Positions 1 through 6,933 of a stretch of DNA of 8,068 nucleotides are shown in pieces. The DNA is taken from positions 1 to 8,068 of the forward strand of contig JAMPYA010000092.1 of assembly GCA_023700885.1 (NCBI GenBank). The letters are read 5' to 3'. The notes under the pieces were generated by a model. The model was not told the origin of the DNA. It searched no databases and worked only from the letters and a program-made list of their open reading frames with translations. This DNA is from Flavobacteriaceae bacterium. GTDB taxonomy: Bacteria > Bacteroidota > Bacteroidia > Flavobacteriales > Flavobacteriaceae. Each line of letters starts with the position of its first letter. The first letter of the stretch is position 1. The position numbers and the translations under genes are program-made.

Positions 1-540
1 GTTGATTGGATAGATGTTTTTACTAAACCAATTTATAAAGATTGTATTATTGATTGTTTAAATTATTGCATTAAAAACAAAGGGATGATTTTATATGGTT
101 ATGTAATTATGAGTAATCATATACATTTAATTGTTCAATCTAATGAAGGGAAATTATCTGATTTGCTAAGAGATTTTAAGAAATATACTGCTAAAACAAT
201 TTTAGCTAAAATTCAGGAAGGAACCGAAAGTCGAAAAGATTGGATGATGGAGCGGTTTAAGTTAGCAGCTACAAATCATGTCAGAAATCAGCATTATCAG
301 TTTTGGCAATATGGAAATCATTCTGAAGAAATTTTTTCTGATAAATTTATGTGGTCTAAGTTAGATTATATTCATTTAAATCCAATTCGTGCAGGAGTTG
401 TTTATAAGGCATCCGATTATATTTATTCAAGTGCCAGTAATTACATTGATGGCAAAGGTTTAATTGATATTGATATAGTTGATAATCCTATTGTTGATGT
501 TTTATTACCGTCCTCATTTATTAAATATAATAGTTTTTAA
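1..540 (+). CDS. REP-associated tyrosine transposase (RayT / Y1_Tnp, IS200-like HUH family), 5'-truncated by window edge
   Basis: The reading frame is open from base 1, so the gene begins outside the window; an ATG at 85 is internal. The visible 179 residues start with VDWIDVFTKP, which in RayT proteins normally follows a short N-terminal strand, so perhaps 15-20 residues are missing. The HUH metal-binding motif is seen as SNHIHLIV (the His codons at 118-120 and 124-126). The likely catalytic tyrosine is in DYIHLNP (Tyr codon at 367-369), followed by the family's NPIRAGVV and YIYSSASNY segments. From family knowledge, these single-strand nucleases act on hairpin or repeat sequences, usually as one domesticated gene per locus rather than as a classical insertion sequence. 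The frame looks intact within the window. A decayed second copy lies at about 1799-2003. Family assignment is firm; the DNA target is unknown. Confidence 0.9.
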   Translation, partial: VDWIDVFTKPIYKDCIIDCLNYCIKNKGMILYGYVIMSNHIHLIVQSNEGKLSDLLRDFKKYTAKTILAKIQEGTESRKDWMMERFKLAATNHVRNQHYQFWQYGNHSEEIFSDKFMWSKLDYIHLNPIRAGVVYKASDYIYSSASNYIDGKGLIDIDIVDNPIVDVLLPSSFIKYNSF

Positions 541-544
541 ATTT

Positions 545-569
545 CCTCAGGAGACTTCGCGGAGCAGGT
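545..569 (+). repeat. 3' flank motif of the transposase, copy A
   Basis: Just past the transposase stop is a GC-richer stretch, with GGAGACTTCGCGGAGC in its core (550-565). Bases 550-567 match 2025-2042 behind the decayed transposase copy at 13 of 18 positions by eye. The stop region itself (533-544, GTTTTTAAATTT) is identical to 2003-2014. The homologous unit thus extends about 28 nt beyond the coding region. I infer that this is the right-hand part of the duplicated or mobile unit. I could not build a convincing hairpin in this copy. Confidence 0.6.
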
Positions 570-619
570 ATACAGCTTAAAGCATACAGTTTAAAGCATA
601 CGGCCTAAAGCCTAAAGCC
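570..619 (+). repeat. 14-bp tandem repeats (three units plus a partial)
   Basis: Three consecutive 14-base units are visible: ATACAGCTTAAAGC (570-583), ATACAGTTTAAAGC (584-597) and ATACGGCCTAAAGC (598-611). A partial CTAAAGCC follows at 612-619. A related stand-alone sequence, GCATACAGCTTAAA, occurs at 1756-1769 after the Fic gene. The array lies directly between the transposase 3' motif and the RhuM-Fic promoter. It may be a slippage array or a dispersed repeat associated with the transposase; the function is unknown. Confidence 0.7.
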
Positions 620-683
620 ACTTATTTTAAAAGTGATGATTAAAAGAGCAAAATGTGTAAGTAAAATAAATTATTAAATCTGC

Positions 684-691
684 TATATTTG
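684..691 (+). promoter_or_regulatory. Probable -7 promoter element of the RhuM-Fic gene
   Basis: TATATTTG fits the Bacteroidota -7 consensus TAnnTTTG exactly and ends 8 nt before the ATG at 700. A transcript started from it would begin at about 695-698, giving an almost leaderless mRNA. No good TTTG -33 element is seen at the expected distance, so the promoter may be weak or regulated. Confidence 0.5.
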
Positions 692-699
692 TAATTACT

Positions 700-1692
700 A
701 TGAGTGAACAAGAACAAATTGTTATATACCAAGCCAAAGATGGTCAAACTCAAATAGAAGTCCAGTTAAAAGAAGATACTATTTGGTTAACTCAAAAGCA
801 AATGTCAGAATTGTTTGATAAAGATTCTGATACTATAGGATTACATTTAATAAACATTTTCAAATCTAAAGAATTAGATAAAAATTCAACTACCGAGAAA
901 TACTCGGTTGTTCGACAAGAAGGATCAAGAGCTGTAAAAAGAAGTATTTTGCATTATAACTTGGATGCAATTATCTCTGTTGGATATAGAGTCAATTCAA
1001 AGCGAGGTACGCAATTTAGAATCTGGGCTAACAATATTTTAAAAGATTATTTAGTAAAAGGTTTTGCGATAAATGAGAGTCGTTTAAAACAAACATCCAG
1101 GCAGCTAGAAGAACTTAAAAAAGTAGTCCAATTACAAGAAAAAGTAATCTCAGAATACCAATTGGAAACAGATGAAGTTCAGGGTTTAATTAAAGTTATT
1201 TCCAGCTATACTACAGCACTCGATTTATTAGACGATTACGATCATCAACGCCTTAAAACACCTAATTCGGGCAATGTTGAAGTAGTAAAAATAACTTATA
1301 AGGAAGCAAAAGAAGCCATCAAACAACTCGGTAAACAAACCAATTTTGAAGGATTGTTTGGAATCGAAAAAGATGATTCCTTTAAAGGTTCTTTAGAAAA
1401 TATTTATCAAACATTTGATGGTCTTGACCTATATAAAACTGTTGAAGAAAAATCAGCTCATTTGCTGTATTTTGTAATTAAAAATCATTCATTTACTGAT
1501 GGTAACAAACGAATAGCAGCATTTTTATTTGTATGGTTTTTAGAAAAAAATAAGTTGCTTTATACAGCTGAAAATCGAAAAATAATAGCAGAAAGTACGT
1601 TAGTGGCACTAACCTTAATGATTGCACAAAGCAACCCAATAGAAAAAGATATGATGATAAAGGTAATTGTCAATTTACTTGTGTCAAAATAA
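700..1692 (+). CDS. RhuM-Fic fusion protein (virulence protein RhuM / Fic-DOC family)
   Basis: The 330-residue protein has two parts. Residues 1-120 match the RhuM family start (IVIYQAKDGQTQIEV, then TIWLTQKQMSELF); the LTQKQMSELFDKDSDTIGLH stretch looks like a helix-turn-helix, so DNA binding or autoregulation is possible. Residues 125-160 are Glu/Lys/Leu-rich and probably coiled coil. The C-terminal half is a Fic/Doc fold with the active-site motif HSFTDGNKR (263-271). Lys270 stands where AMP-transferring Fic enzymes have Gly (HxFxDGNGRxxR), and the second Arg is replaced by Ala274. This resembles Doc (NKR), which is a kinase of EF-Tu. The start at 700 is supported because the RhuM domain begins within the first ten residues. 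No Phd-like antitoxin gene adjoins it, and I find no S/TxxxE(G/N) inhibitory helix. Flanking transposase copies suggest horizontal movement. Family is secure; the activity and target are inference. Confidence 0.9.
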   Translation: MSEQEQIVIYQAKDGQTQIEVQLKEDTIWLTQKQMSELFDKDSDTIGLHLINIFKSKELDKNSTTEKYSVVRQEGSRAVKRSILHYNLDAIISVGYRVNSKRGTQFRIWANNILKDYLVKGFAINESRLKQTSRQLEELKKVVQLQEKVISEYQLETDEVQGLIKVISSYTTALDLLDDYDHQRLKTPNSGNVEVVKITYKEAKEAIKQLGKQTNFEGLFGIEKDDSFKGSLENIYQTFDGLDLYKTVEEKSAHLLYFVIKNHSFTDGNKRIAAFLFVWFLEKNKLLYTAENRKIIAESTLVALTLMIAQSNPIEKDMMIKVIVNLLVSK

Positions 1693-1755
1693 CCTTGCAG
1701 TAGCATAAATTTACATTAATATTCTTGGTTAATTAGGGATAGATAAAATACAATT

Positions 1756-1769
1756 GCATACAGCTTAAA
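1756..1769 (+). repeat. Isolated copy of the 14-bp repeat
   Basis: GCATACAGCTTAAA repeats the join of two units of the array at 570-611. It sits about 65 nt after the RhuM-Fic stop and about 30 nt before the decayed transposase copy, so the repeat occurs on both sides of the Fic gene. Confidence 0.5.
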
Positions 1770-1798
1770 TCCAATTCACCCCGATTCGCAATTCTTTT

Positions 1799-2003
1799 GA
1801 ATTTGAGGAAAGAAAAATCTAAATATTAAAAGATTGGATGTTGGAGCGGTTTAAGTTAGTTACTATAAGTCATGTAAGAATAAGAATTATCAGTTTTGGC
1901 AATATAGAAATCATTTGGAAGAAATTTTTTCTTGTAAATTTTTGATTTTCATTAAATTATTTTCATTTAATTTCGGTTGGTTTAAGAGTTGTTTATAAGG
2001 CTG
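1799..2003 (+). pseudogene. Decayed second copy of the RayT transposase
   Basis: This stretch aligns by eye with about 209-410 of the transposase at the left edge. Shared runs include AAAAGATTGGATG (1828-1840), GGAGCGGTTTAAGTTAG (1843-1859), TTATCAGTTTTGGCAATAT and GTTGTTTATAAGGC (1988-2001). Translated, it begins DWMLERFKL. A one-base deletion near 1868-1875 (relative to the CATGTCAGAAATCAGC stretch of the intact copy) then shifts the frame, and in the corrected frame the NPIRAG segment has decayed. About 120 nt matching 411-532 of the intact copy are missing, so the sequence jumps straight to the stop-codon region. The HUH half is absent or unrecognisable. It is non-coding today. The similarity is clear; whether it arose by transposition or by duplication of the block is not. 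Confidence 0.85.
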
Positions 2004-2016
2004 TTTTTAAATTTTT

Positions 2017-2043
2017 CAAAGTTGGGAAACTTTGCTGAGTGGT
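2017..2043 (+). repeat. 3' flank motif of the transposase, copy B, with a perfect hairpin
   Basis: This follows the decayed transposase as copy A follows the intact one. CAAAGTT (2017-2023) pairs perfectly with AACTTTG (2028-2034) across a GGGA loop, and GCTGAGTGG follows. Bases 2025-2042 match 550-567 at 13 of 18 positions. There is no T-run directly behind it, so it does not look like a plus-strand terminator. Confidence 0.55.
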
Positions 2044-2066
2044 TTAGTTTTTTTAAAGTTACACAT

Positions 2067-2094
2067 AAAAAAGACCCTGCAAGTGCAGGGTCTT
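2067..2094 (-). terminator. Rho-independent terminator of the susC-susD operon
   Basis: AAGACCCTGCA (2071-2081) and TGCAGGGTCTT (2084-2094) are perfect complements, giving a stem of about 10 bp with a tight loop. Read on the minus strand, the stem is followed by a run of T (A-run at 2067-2072 on the plus strand). It lies 27 nt past the susD stop. On the plus strand the trailing bases are A, so it should work mainly for the minus-strand operon. Confidence 0.93.
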
Positions 2095-2120
2095 AAAAAA
2101 ATTATAAAGGTAGATTCTAA

Positions 2121-3560
2121 TTAAAATTTATCCCAGAATAATTTGGTAGTTAACAAATCACCACCTACAGCAGAGGCAGCAGCAGTATAATTATCACCAT
2201 TTAATGTGTGTTCTCCAATTGGATAAGTGAATCTTCTTGGAACTACATTAACAGCACCTGTAAGAGGGGCTACTAAAGCAGGGTAATCCAATCTTCTAAA
2301 TTCAGTCCAAGCATTAAATCCTTGGTTGTATAGAGCGATCCATTTTTGAGTACCAATTTTTTGTTTGTAATTACCTGTTGCTGTTGCATAGGCAACAGTA
2401 GGTTGAGCTAAATATGTTGCAGCACCAGATACACCGTAGTAATCAAACGAAGCAGTAATAGCTGCATTGTAATGAGCTTCTGCAGCAGTAGGAGTCATTC
2501 CTGCTAAAGAACGTTCAGCAACTTCTGCTAACATAAATTTAACATTTGCATAATCTAAAATAACATGAGGTAGAGTAGATTCATAAAACATACTTCCTAT
2601 GTGAGAAAATAGAGCATAAGAATTATTAGCGCCATATGGGGCTCCTTTAATTACTCCGCCAACAGGGTCTCTATAAAATACATTTACTCTTGGATCATTA
2701 AGTCCGTTCATTGCATCCACTAATGGAGCTGCAGCAACGAAATCTAAACGTCCGCTTTGTACTAAATCAACCCACATTGGGTTAGTATTAGGAGTAGAGT
2801 TCATATATTGGAATATAGCGTTATCACTGTTTGATGTAAATACACCTGATGTAATAGCTGATGATATAGTTGAAGCTCCTAATGTAGCATCTGCATCATA
2901 TATCATAAGACCCATTCTTAATTTAAATGAATTAGCAAATTTTTTCCACTTTGCAACATTTCCACCATAAATGATATCAGCATCTCCAAAACTAGCACCA
3001 GCAGCATCCATTTTTGTAATAGCAGCTGATAAACGAGCAATTAGGTCAACATAAACTGTTTTACCATCATCATATTTAGGTAATACGTTGTTAAAATCTA
3101 ATGCCTCAGTATAAGGAACATTACCAAAGGTTTCTACCAATGAAGCATATGCAAATACATTCATAACTTCAATGATTGCTAATTGGTTTTTAAGTTTAGT
3201 AGCCCCAGCAGTTCCAACTGTTGGAGTTGCGTTTAGAACTTTAGCACTTTCATCTAAATCTTTTAACACATCACGGTACATGGCAGCCCAAAAGTTATCT
3301 GGAATTTTTCTATCTGTAATGTTATAATTGGCTTCTTCAGGATAGGTAGTGGCCGTAACCTGCTGAGCGAATTGTCTCCAAACGTTTCTATTAACGTTGA
3401 TGCTCGCCATATAATCTACCATGTTCTTTTGTGCACCAGTGAAAAAAGTTTCACCTGCAGCCACGGTGGCGTTCTTCGTATCTTTATTTAGATCCTCTAA
3501 GTTGTCAGAACAAGAGAAAGCTAAGAAAAGAGTTAATATTAAAATTGATATTTTTTTCAT
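2121..3560 (-). CDS. SusD/RagB-family nutrient-binding outer-membrane lipoprotein (SusD-like)
   Basis: The 479-residue protein starts with a lipoprotein signal, MKKISILILTLFLAFSC, with the lipidated Cys at 17. The following SDNLED is acidic, as in the Bacteroidota surface-export signal, so it should sit on the outer face of the outer membrane. Next come family-typical segments: DLNKDTKNAT (24-32), FAQQVTATTY (64-73), FANSFKLRMGLMIYDAD (208-224), NDPRVNVFYRD around 290, MLAEVAERS around 340, YNQGFNAWTEFRRLDYPAL around 410-430, and the end TTKLFWDKF. These resemble the SusD-like_2 branch more than classical starch-binding SusD. The length is normal. By family knowledge it caps the SusC barrel and captures the ligand. 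It lies 12 nt after susC on the same strand, so it is co-transcribed, and a terminator follows. No enzyme genes adjoin, so the ligand cannot be named. Confidence 0.95.
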   Translation of the reverse strand: MKKISILILTLFLAFSCSDNLEDLNKDTKNATVAAGETFFTGAQKNMVDYMASINVNRNVWRQFAQQVTATTYPEEANYNITDRKIPDNFWAAMYRDVLKDLDESAKVLNATPTVGTAGATKLKNQLAIIEVMNVFAYASLVETFGNVPYTEALDFNNVLPKYDDGKTVYVDLIARLSAAITKMDAAGASFGDADIIYGGNVAKWKKFANSFKLRMGLMIYDADATLGASTISSAITSGVFTSNSDNAIFQYMNSTPNTNPMWVDLVQSGRLDFVAAAPLVDAMNGLNDPRVNVFYRDPVGGVIKGAPYGANNSYALFSHIGSMFYESTLPHVILDYANVKFMLAEVAERSLAGMTPTAAEAHYNAAITASFDYYGVSGAATYLAQPTVAYATATGNYKQKIGTQKWIALYNQGFNAWTEFRRLDYPALVAPLTGAVNVVPRRFTYPIGEHTLNGDNYTAAASAVGGDLLTTKLFWDKF

Positions 3561-3572
3561 AATGTACTATTA

Positions 3573-6500
3573 TTAAAATTGAATTTTTACGTTGAAACCT
3601 AAGTCACGAGTTGAAGGCATCACACCACTTTGGTATCCTTGTAAATTTCCTGAGCTTAAACCAGCTTCTGGATCAGCGTGAGGCATGTTTTTGTCGATAA
3701 TCCAAAGATTAGAGCCAATTAAACTTAATTGTACAGCGCTAACAAAACTATTTTCTAATAGTTTTGAAGGAACAGTATAAGAGAAAGCAACTTCTCTTAA
3801 TTTCACATAAGAAGCGTCATAAATATGTTGTTTGCTAACTGCTCTTGAATATCCTAATGCATGACCATAGAAATCAAAATTAGAAACAAGTGTATTTGGA
3901 GTACCATCAGCAGCAACACCAGGTAATATTATACCTCCGCCAGCTGATAAAGCAGCACGTTTTTCAACACCATTGAAGTTTAAACCTGCAGTTTCTGCAT
4001 ATAAACCTGTAGCATAACCATACCAAGTATCAAGAGAGAAAATATCTCCACCTTTTTGAACATCAATTAAGAAACTCAAATTAAAGTTTTTATAACTGAA
4101 TTTATTGTTAATACCACCATTCCAATCTGGATTCATATTACCAATTACATTATTGGTAGTAGAAGATTTTTGATAAACAGCACCTCTTGACCCACCAGGA
4201 ATAACGATTGGTTGTCCATTAGCATGGTAAACATATGTTGTACCTTGAATAGTTCCATACGGCTGTCCTACTGTAGCATTAATAGTAATACCACCTTGGA
4301 AAGAGCCTAACTGTAAATTGCTAACATCTTCATATAATGAAATTACTTTATTCTCATTTTTTGCCCAGTTTACATTTACATCCCATTTGAAATTATCATT
4401 TTTAAATGGAGTAGCAAATAATGAAACTTCAATACCTTTATTTTCAATTTCACCGGCATTTACATACTTAGAAGAGTATCCTGTAGCTGTACTAATAGAT
4501 ACAGGCATAATTTGATCTATAGTATTTGTTTTGTACCAAGAGAAATCAAATCCTAAGCGTTTTTGTAGGAAATACATTTCTAAACCAGCCTCAATACTTT
4601 CTGTATTTTCTGGTTTTAGATTTGGGTTTTTCTTAGTGCTGTTTACAGAGTAAATTTGATTTGCCCCGAACGGATCAGGTTTTGCTAACACATCAGATGT
4701 TTGAGCAAAACCAGCACTACTCCCTACTTCAGCATAGTTTAAACGTGCTTTACCAAAAGACAACCAATCAGCTTTAACTAATTCAGAGAAAATAACACTT
4801 GTTGCAATAGATGGATATAAATATTTATTATCACCTGAAGGTAAAGTTGAAGAATGATCTTGTCTTAATGTAGCATCGATATAATATGTTTTGTTATATC
4901 CTATAGACATCATTCCATAAATACCATCAACTCCTACTTTTGCAGCACCTTCAGTTGGAGCAGAAGGAATACCAACAGAGTTAGAAATTGCAAATAAACG
5001 ATCAACAATTAATCCACCGTTTGTTTGAGCATAGATTGATTTTGAATCTGTTCTTCTGATGTTAGTACCAACAACACCATTTAAGTTAATTTTTTCAGTT
5101 ATATCTTTATTAAAAGATAACATCATATCATAGTTTAACTCAGTAAAGTCAACATCATAACGAGAGTATCTTGCAGTTGGATTACTTCCATTATTAACTC
5201 TTTCTTCTTGAATATAAGAATAAGTATCAACAGATGCTTTTCCTTCTAAAGTTAACCAATCATTAATTTTATAGTTTAAGCCCATATTACCAAAGAAACG
5301 ATTTCTGTTATCTGATTGATAATTTTCGTAACGAGCCCAATAAGGGTTATCCCAATAAATTGGTGCTGGATCATCATACCAAGATGGATTCCAAGTTACA
5401 TTTCTTCTTGTTTTAAAGTAGATATCTTCTAATTCTTTAATATCTACATTGGTTTGCCACCATTGTCTGAAAGAAGTAATGATATTATCGCTATATCCTG
5501 TTTCATTACGACCTTTTGCATCCGATTTTACATAGTTAGCGCTAGCAGAAACGGTTAATTTGTCGTTTAATTTAGACATAGCATTTAATGAGAACGTATT
5601 TCTTCTTAAATCACTGTTTGGCATCAAACCATTTTGTAAGAAATTAGTATAAGAAAATCGATATGAACCTGTATCTGTACTTCCAGACATAGATATATTA
5701 CTATTGTATGTAACAGGAGTTTCGAAAAACTCAATTGGTCCATTTTTAGCAGCAACCCAAGGTCTTTTTTGTAAATAGTAAGGAGAATCTGGATCTAAAG
5801 CGTTCCAGTGATAAACCATTAAATTAGGATCAAATTTTCCACCAAAAGAAGCGTCTTCAGTAAGAGGAACGATTAAATCATCAATTCCGTCTCCATCAAC
5901 GTCACCTTCGTCAAAATAACCAGTGTTTCCATAATAAGCTCCATAACCAGATCCATAATCTTTTTGATATTTCACAAAAGTAGATTTGTCAATAGAACCT
6001 ACAGTTATACCAGAGTTAACGGAAATGTCAACTTTGTTATTTTTTGTTCCTTTTTTAGTAGTAATGATAATGGCACCATTAGCAGCTCTAGAACCATAAA
6101 GTGCAGTTGCAGCAGAACCTTTTAATACGTTGATAGACTCGATATCATCAGAGTTAATATCCGATGCAAAATTACCATAGTCAAATCCGCCACGTGCTTG
6201 TTGCTGTGAAGCTCCATTTAAGTTAGCATTACTCATAGGTACACCATCTACCACAAATAATGCTTGATTATCTCCGGTTAAAGATTTGTTACCACGAATT
6301 ACAACGTTAGTTGATCCACCCATATTGGTGTTTCTTTTAATCTGAACTCCGGCAACTTTACCTGATAAGGCATTTGCTAAGTTGTCAGATTTAACGGTTG
6401 ATACATCTTCGCCTCCAACCGATTGAGAGGCATATCCTAGAGATTTTTTCTCTCTAGAAATACCAAGAGCAGTTACAACTACTTCTTCAAGCACTTGTGC

Positions 6501-6788
6501 TCCTGTCATAGTAGCATTAATTACACTGGCAGCACCTACAGTTTTTGTTTGGGTGTCCATACCCACATAACTAAACTGTAATACAGCACCTGTTTTTGCT
6601 TTTAAGGTGTACTTACCATCAAAATCGGTAACTGTACCTGTGTTGGTGCCTTGAACAAGAACACTAACACCTGGTAAAGGACCAGATTCATCTGAAACCG
6701 TACCCGTAATAGTCTTTTCTTGTGCAAATGTAATTTGCACTAATAACGCTAGCATGAGCGTCAAAATACCATTAAACTTTGTTTTCAT
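3573..6788 (-). CDS. SusC/RagA-family TonB-linked outer-membrane transporter
   Basis: The 1071-residue protein has a signal peptide (MKTKFNGILTLMLALLVQITFA, cleavage near 22-24). A carboxypeptidase-regulatory-like beta-sandwich follows at about 25-95 (ITGTVSDESGPLPGVSV, GTVTDFDGKYTL, FSYVGM). The TonB-box region is EEVVVTALGI (101-110). The plug spans about 115-245, with NALSGKVAGVQI, VVIRGNKSL, FVVDGVPM and the SusC signature ATALYGSRAANGAIIITTKKG region (227-247). The rest is a beta-barrel ending in GFNVKIQF, with the terminal Phe expected for barrel insertion. By family knowledge it imports a ligand across the outer membrane using TonB/ExbBD energy, with the SusD partner as its lid. The length is typical. 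The first extracellular region carries DVDGDGIDD (296-304), a calcium-loop pattern. No sigma-interacting N-terminal extension is present, so an ECF sigma/anti-sigma circuit is not indicated. The substrate is unknown. Confidence 0.97.
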   Translation of the reverse strand: MKTKFNGILTLMLALLVQITFAQEKTITGTVSDESGPLPGVSVLVQGTNTGTVTDFDGKYTLKAKTGAVLQFSYVGMDTQTKTVGAASVINATMTGAQVLEEVVVTALGISREKKSLGYASQSVGGEDVSTVKSDNLANALSGKVAGVQIKRNTNMGGSTNVVIRGNKSLTGDNQALFVVDGVPMSNANLNGASQQQARGGFDYGNFASDINSDDIESINVLKGSAATALYGSRAANGAIIITTKKGTKNNKVDISVNSGITVGSIDKSTFVKYQKDYGSGYGAYYGNTGYFDEGDVDGDGIDDLIVPLTEDASFGGKFDPNLMVYHWNALDPDSPYYLQKRPWVAAKNGPIEFFETPVTYNSNISMSGSTDTGSYRFSYTNFLQNGLMPNSDLRRNTFSLNAMSKLNDKLTVSASANYVKSDAKGRNETGYSDNIITSFRQWWQTNVDIKELEDIYFKTRRNVTWNPSWYDDPAPIYWDNPYWARYENYQSDNRNRFFGNMGLNYKINDWLTLEGKASVDTYSYIQEERVNNGSNPTARYSRYDVDFTELNYDMMLSFNKDITEKINLNGVVGTNIRRTDSKSIYAQTNGGLIVDRLFAISNSVGIPSAPTEGAAKVGVDGIYGMMSIGYNKTYYIDATLRQDHSSTLPSGDNKYLYPSIATSVIFSELVKADWLSFGKARLNYAEVGSSAGFAQTSDVLAKPDPFGANQIYSVNSTKKNPNLKPENTESIEAGLEMYFLQKRLGFDFSWYKTNTIDQIMPVSISTATGYSSKYVNAGEIENKGIEVSLFATPFKNDNFKWDVNVNWAKNENKVISLYEDVSNLQLGSFQGGITINATVGQPYGTIQGTTYVYHANGQPIVIPGGSRGAVYQKSSTTNNVIGNMNPDWNGGINNKFSYKNFNLSFLIDVQKGGDIFSLDTWYGYATGLYAETAGLNFNGVEKRAALSAGGGIILPGVAADGTPNTLVSNFDFYGHALGYSRAVSKQHIYDASYVKLREVAFSYTVPSKLLENSFVSAVQLSLIGSNLWIIDKNMPHADPEAGLSSGNLQGYQSGVMPSTRDLGFNVKIQF

Positions 6789-6814
6789 TGTATAATTATT
6801 TGAATTAATTGCTT

Positions 6815-6846
6815 CAAAAGTCTTAAAAATATGTTAATAAAGCAAC
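6815..6846 (-). promoter_or_regulatory. Possible promoter of the susC-susD operon
   Basis: On the minus strand GACTTTTG (6815-6822) matches TAnnTTTG except for the first base. GTTG (6843-6846) lies 20 nt upstream, close to the TTTG -33 element. Transcription would start near 6810, leaving a leader of about 20 nt before the susC ATG. This is a pattern match only. Confidence 0.4.
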
Positions 6847-6933
6847 ATTTTTATATTAAATTTTATTCAGATTTATTAAAAGTTTTAATCGGTGTAATAA
6901 AAATGCAATATCTCTAATGAAATGCAGTATAAA

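Noticed and set aside
85..540. Transposase starting at the ATG at 85
   Set aside because: The frame is open to base 1 and the upstream residues (VDWIDVFTKP) are conserved RayT sequence, so the true start is outside the window.
545..568. REP-like hairpin at the 3' motif copy A
   Set aside because: I could pair only three or four bases with bulges, unlike the clean stem in copy B, so I report sequence similarity but not a hairpin here.
620..636. CACTT/AAGTG inverted repeat as a terminator of the transposase
   Set aside because: The stem is only 5 bp and AT-rich, with no T-run behind it.
4318..4515. 65-residue plus-strand open frame
   Set aside because: It lies wholly inside the strongly supported susC gene on the other strand and its translation has no recognisable features; it is a shadow frame.
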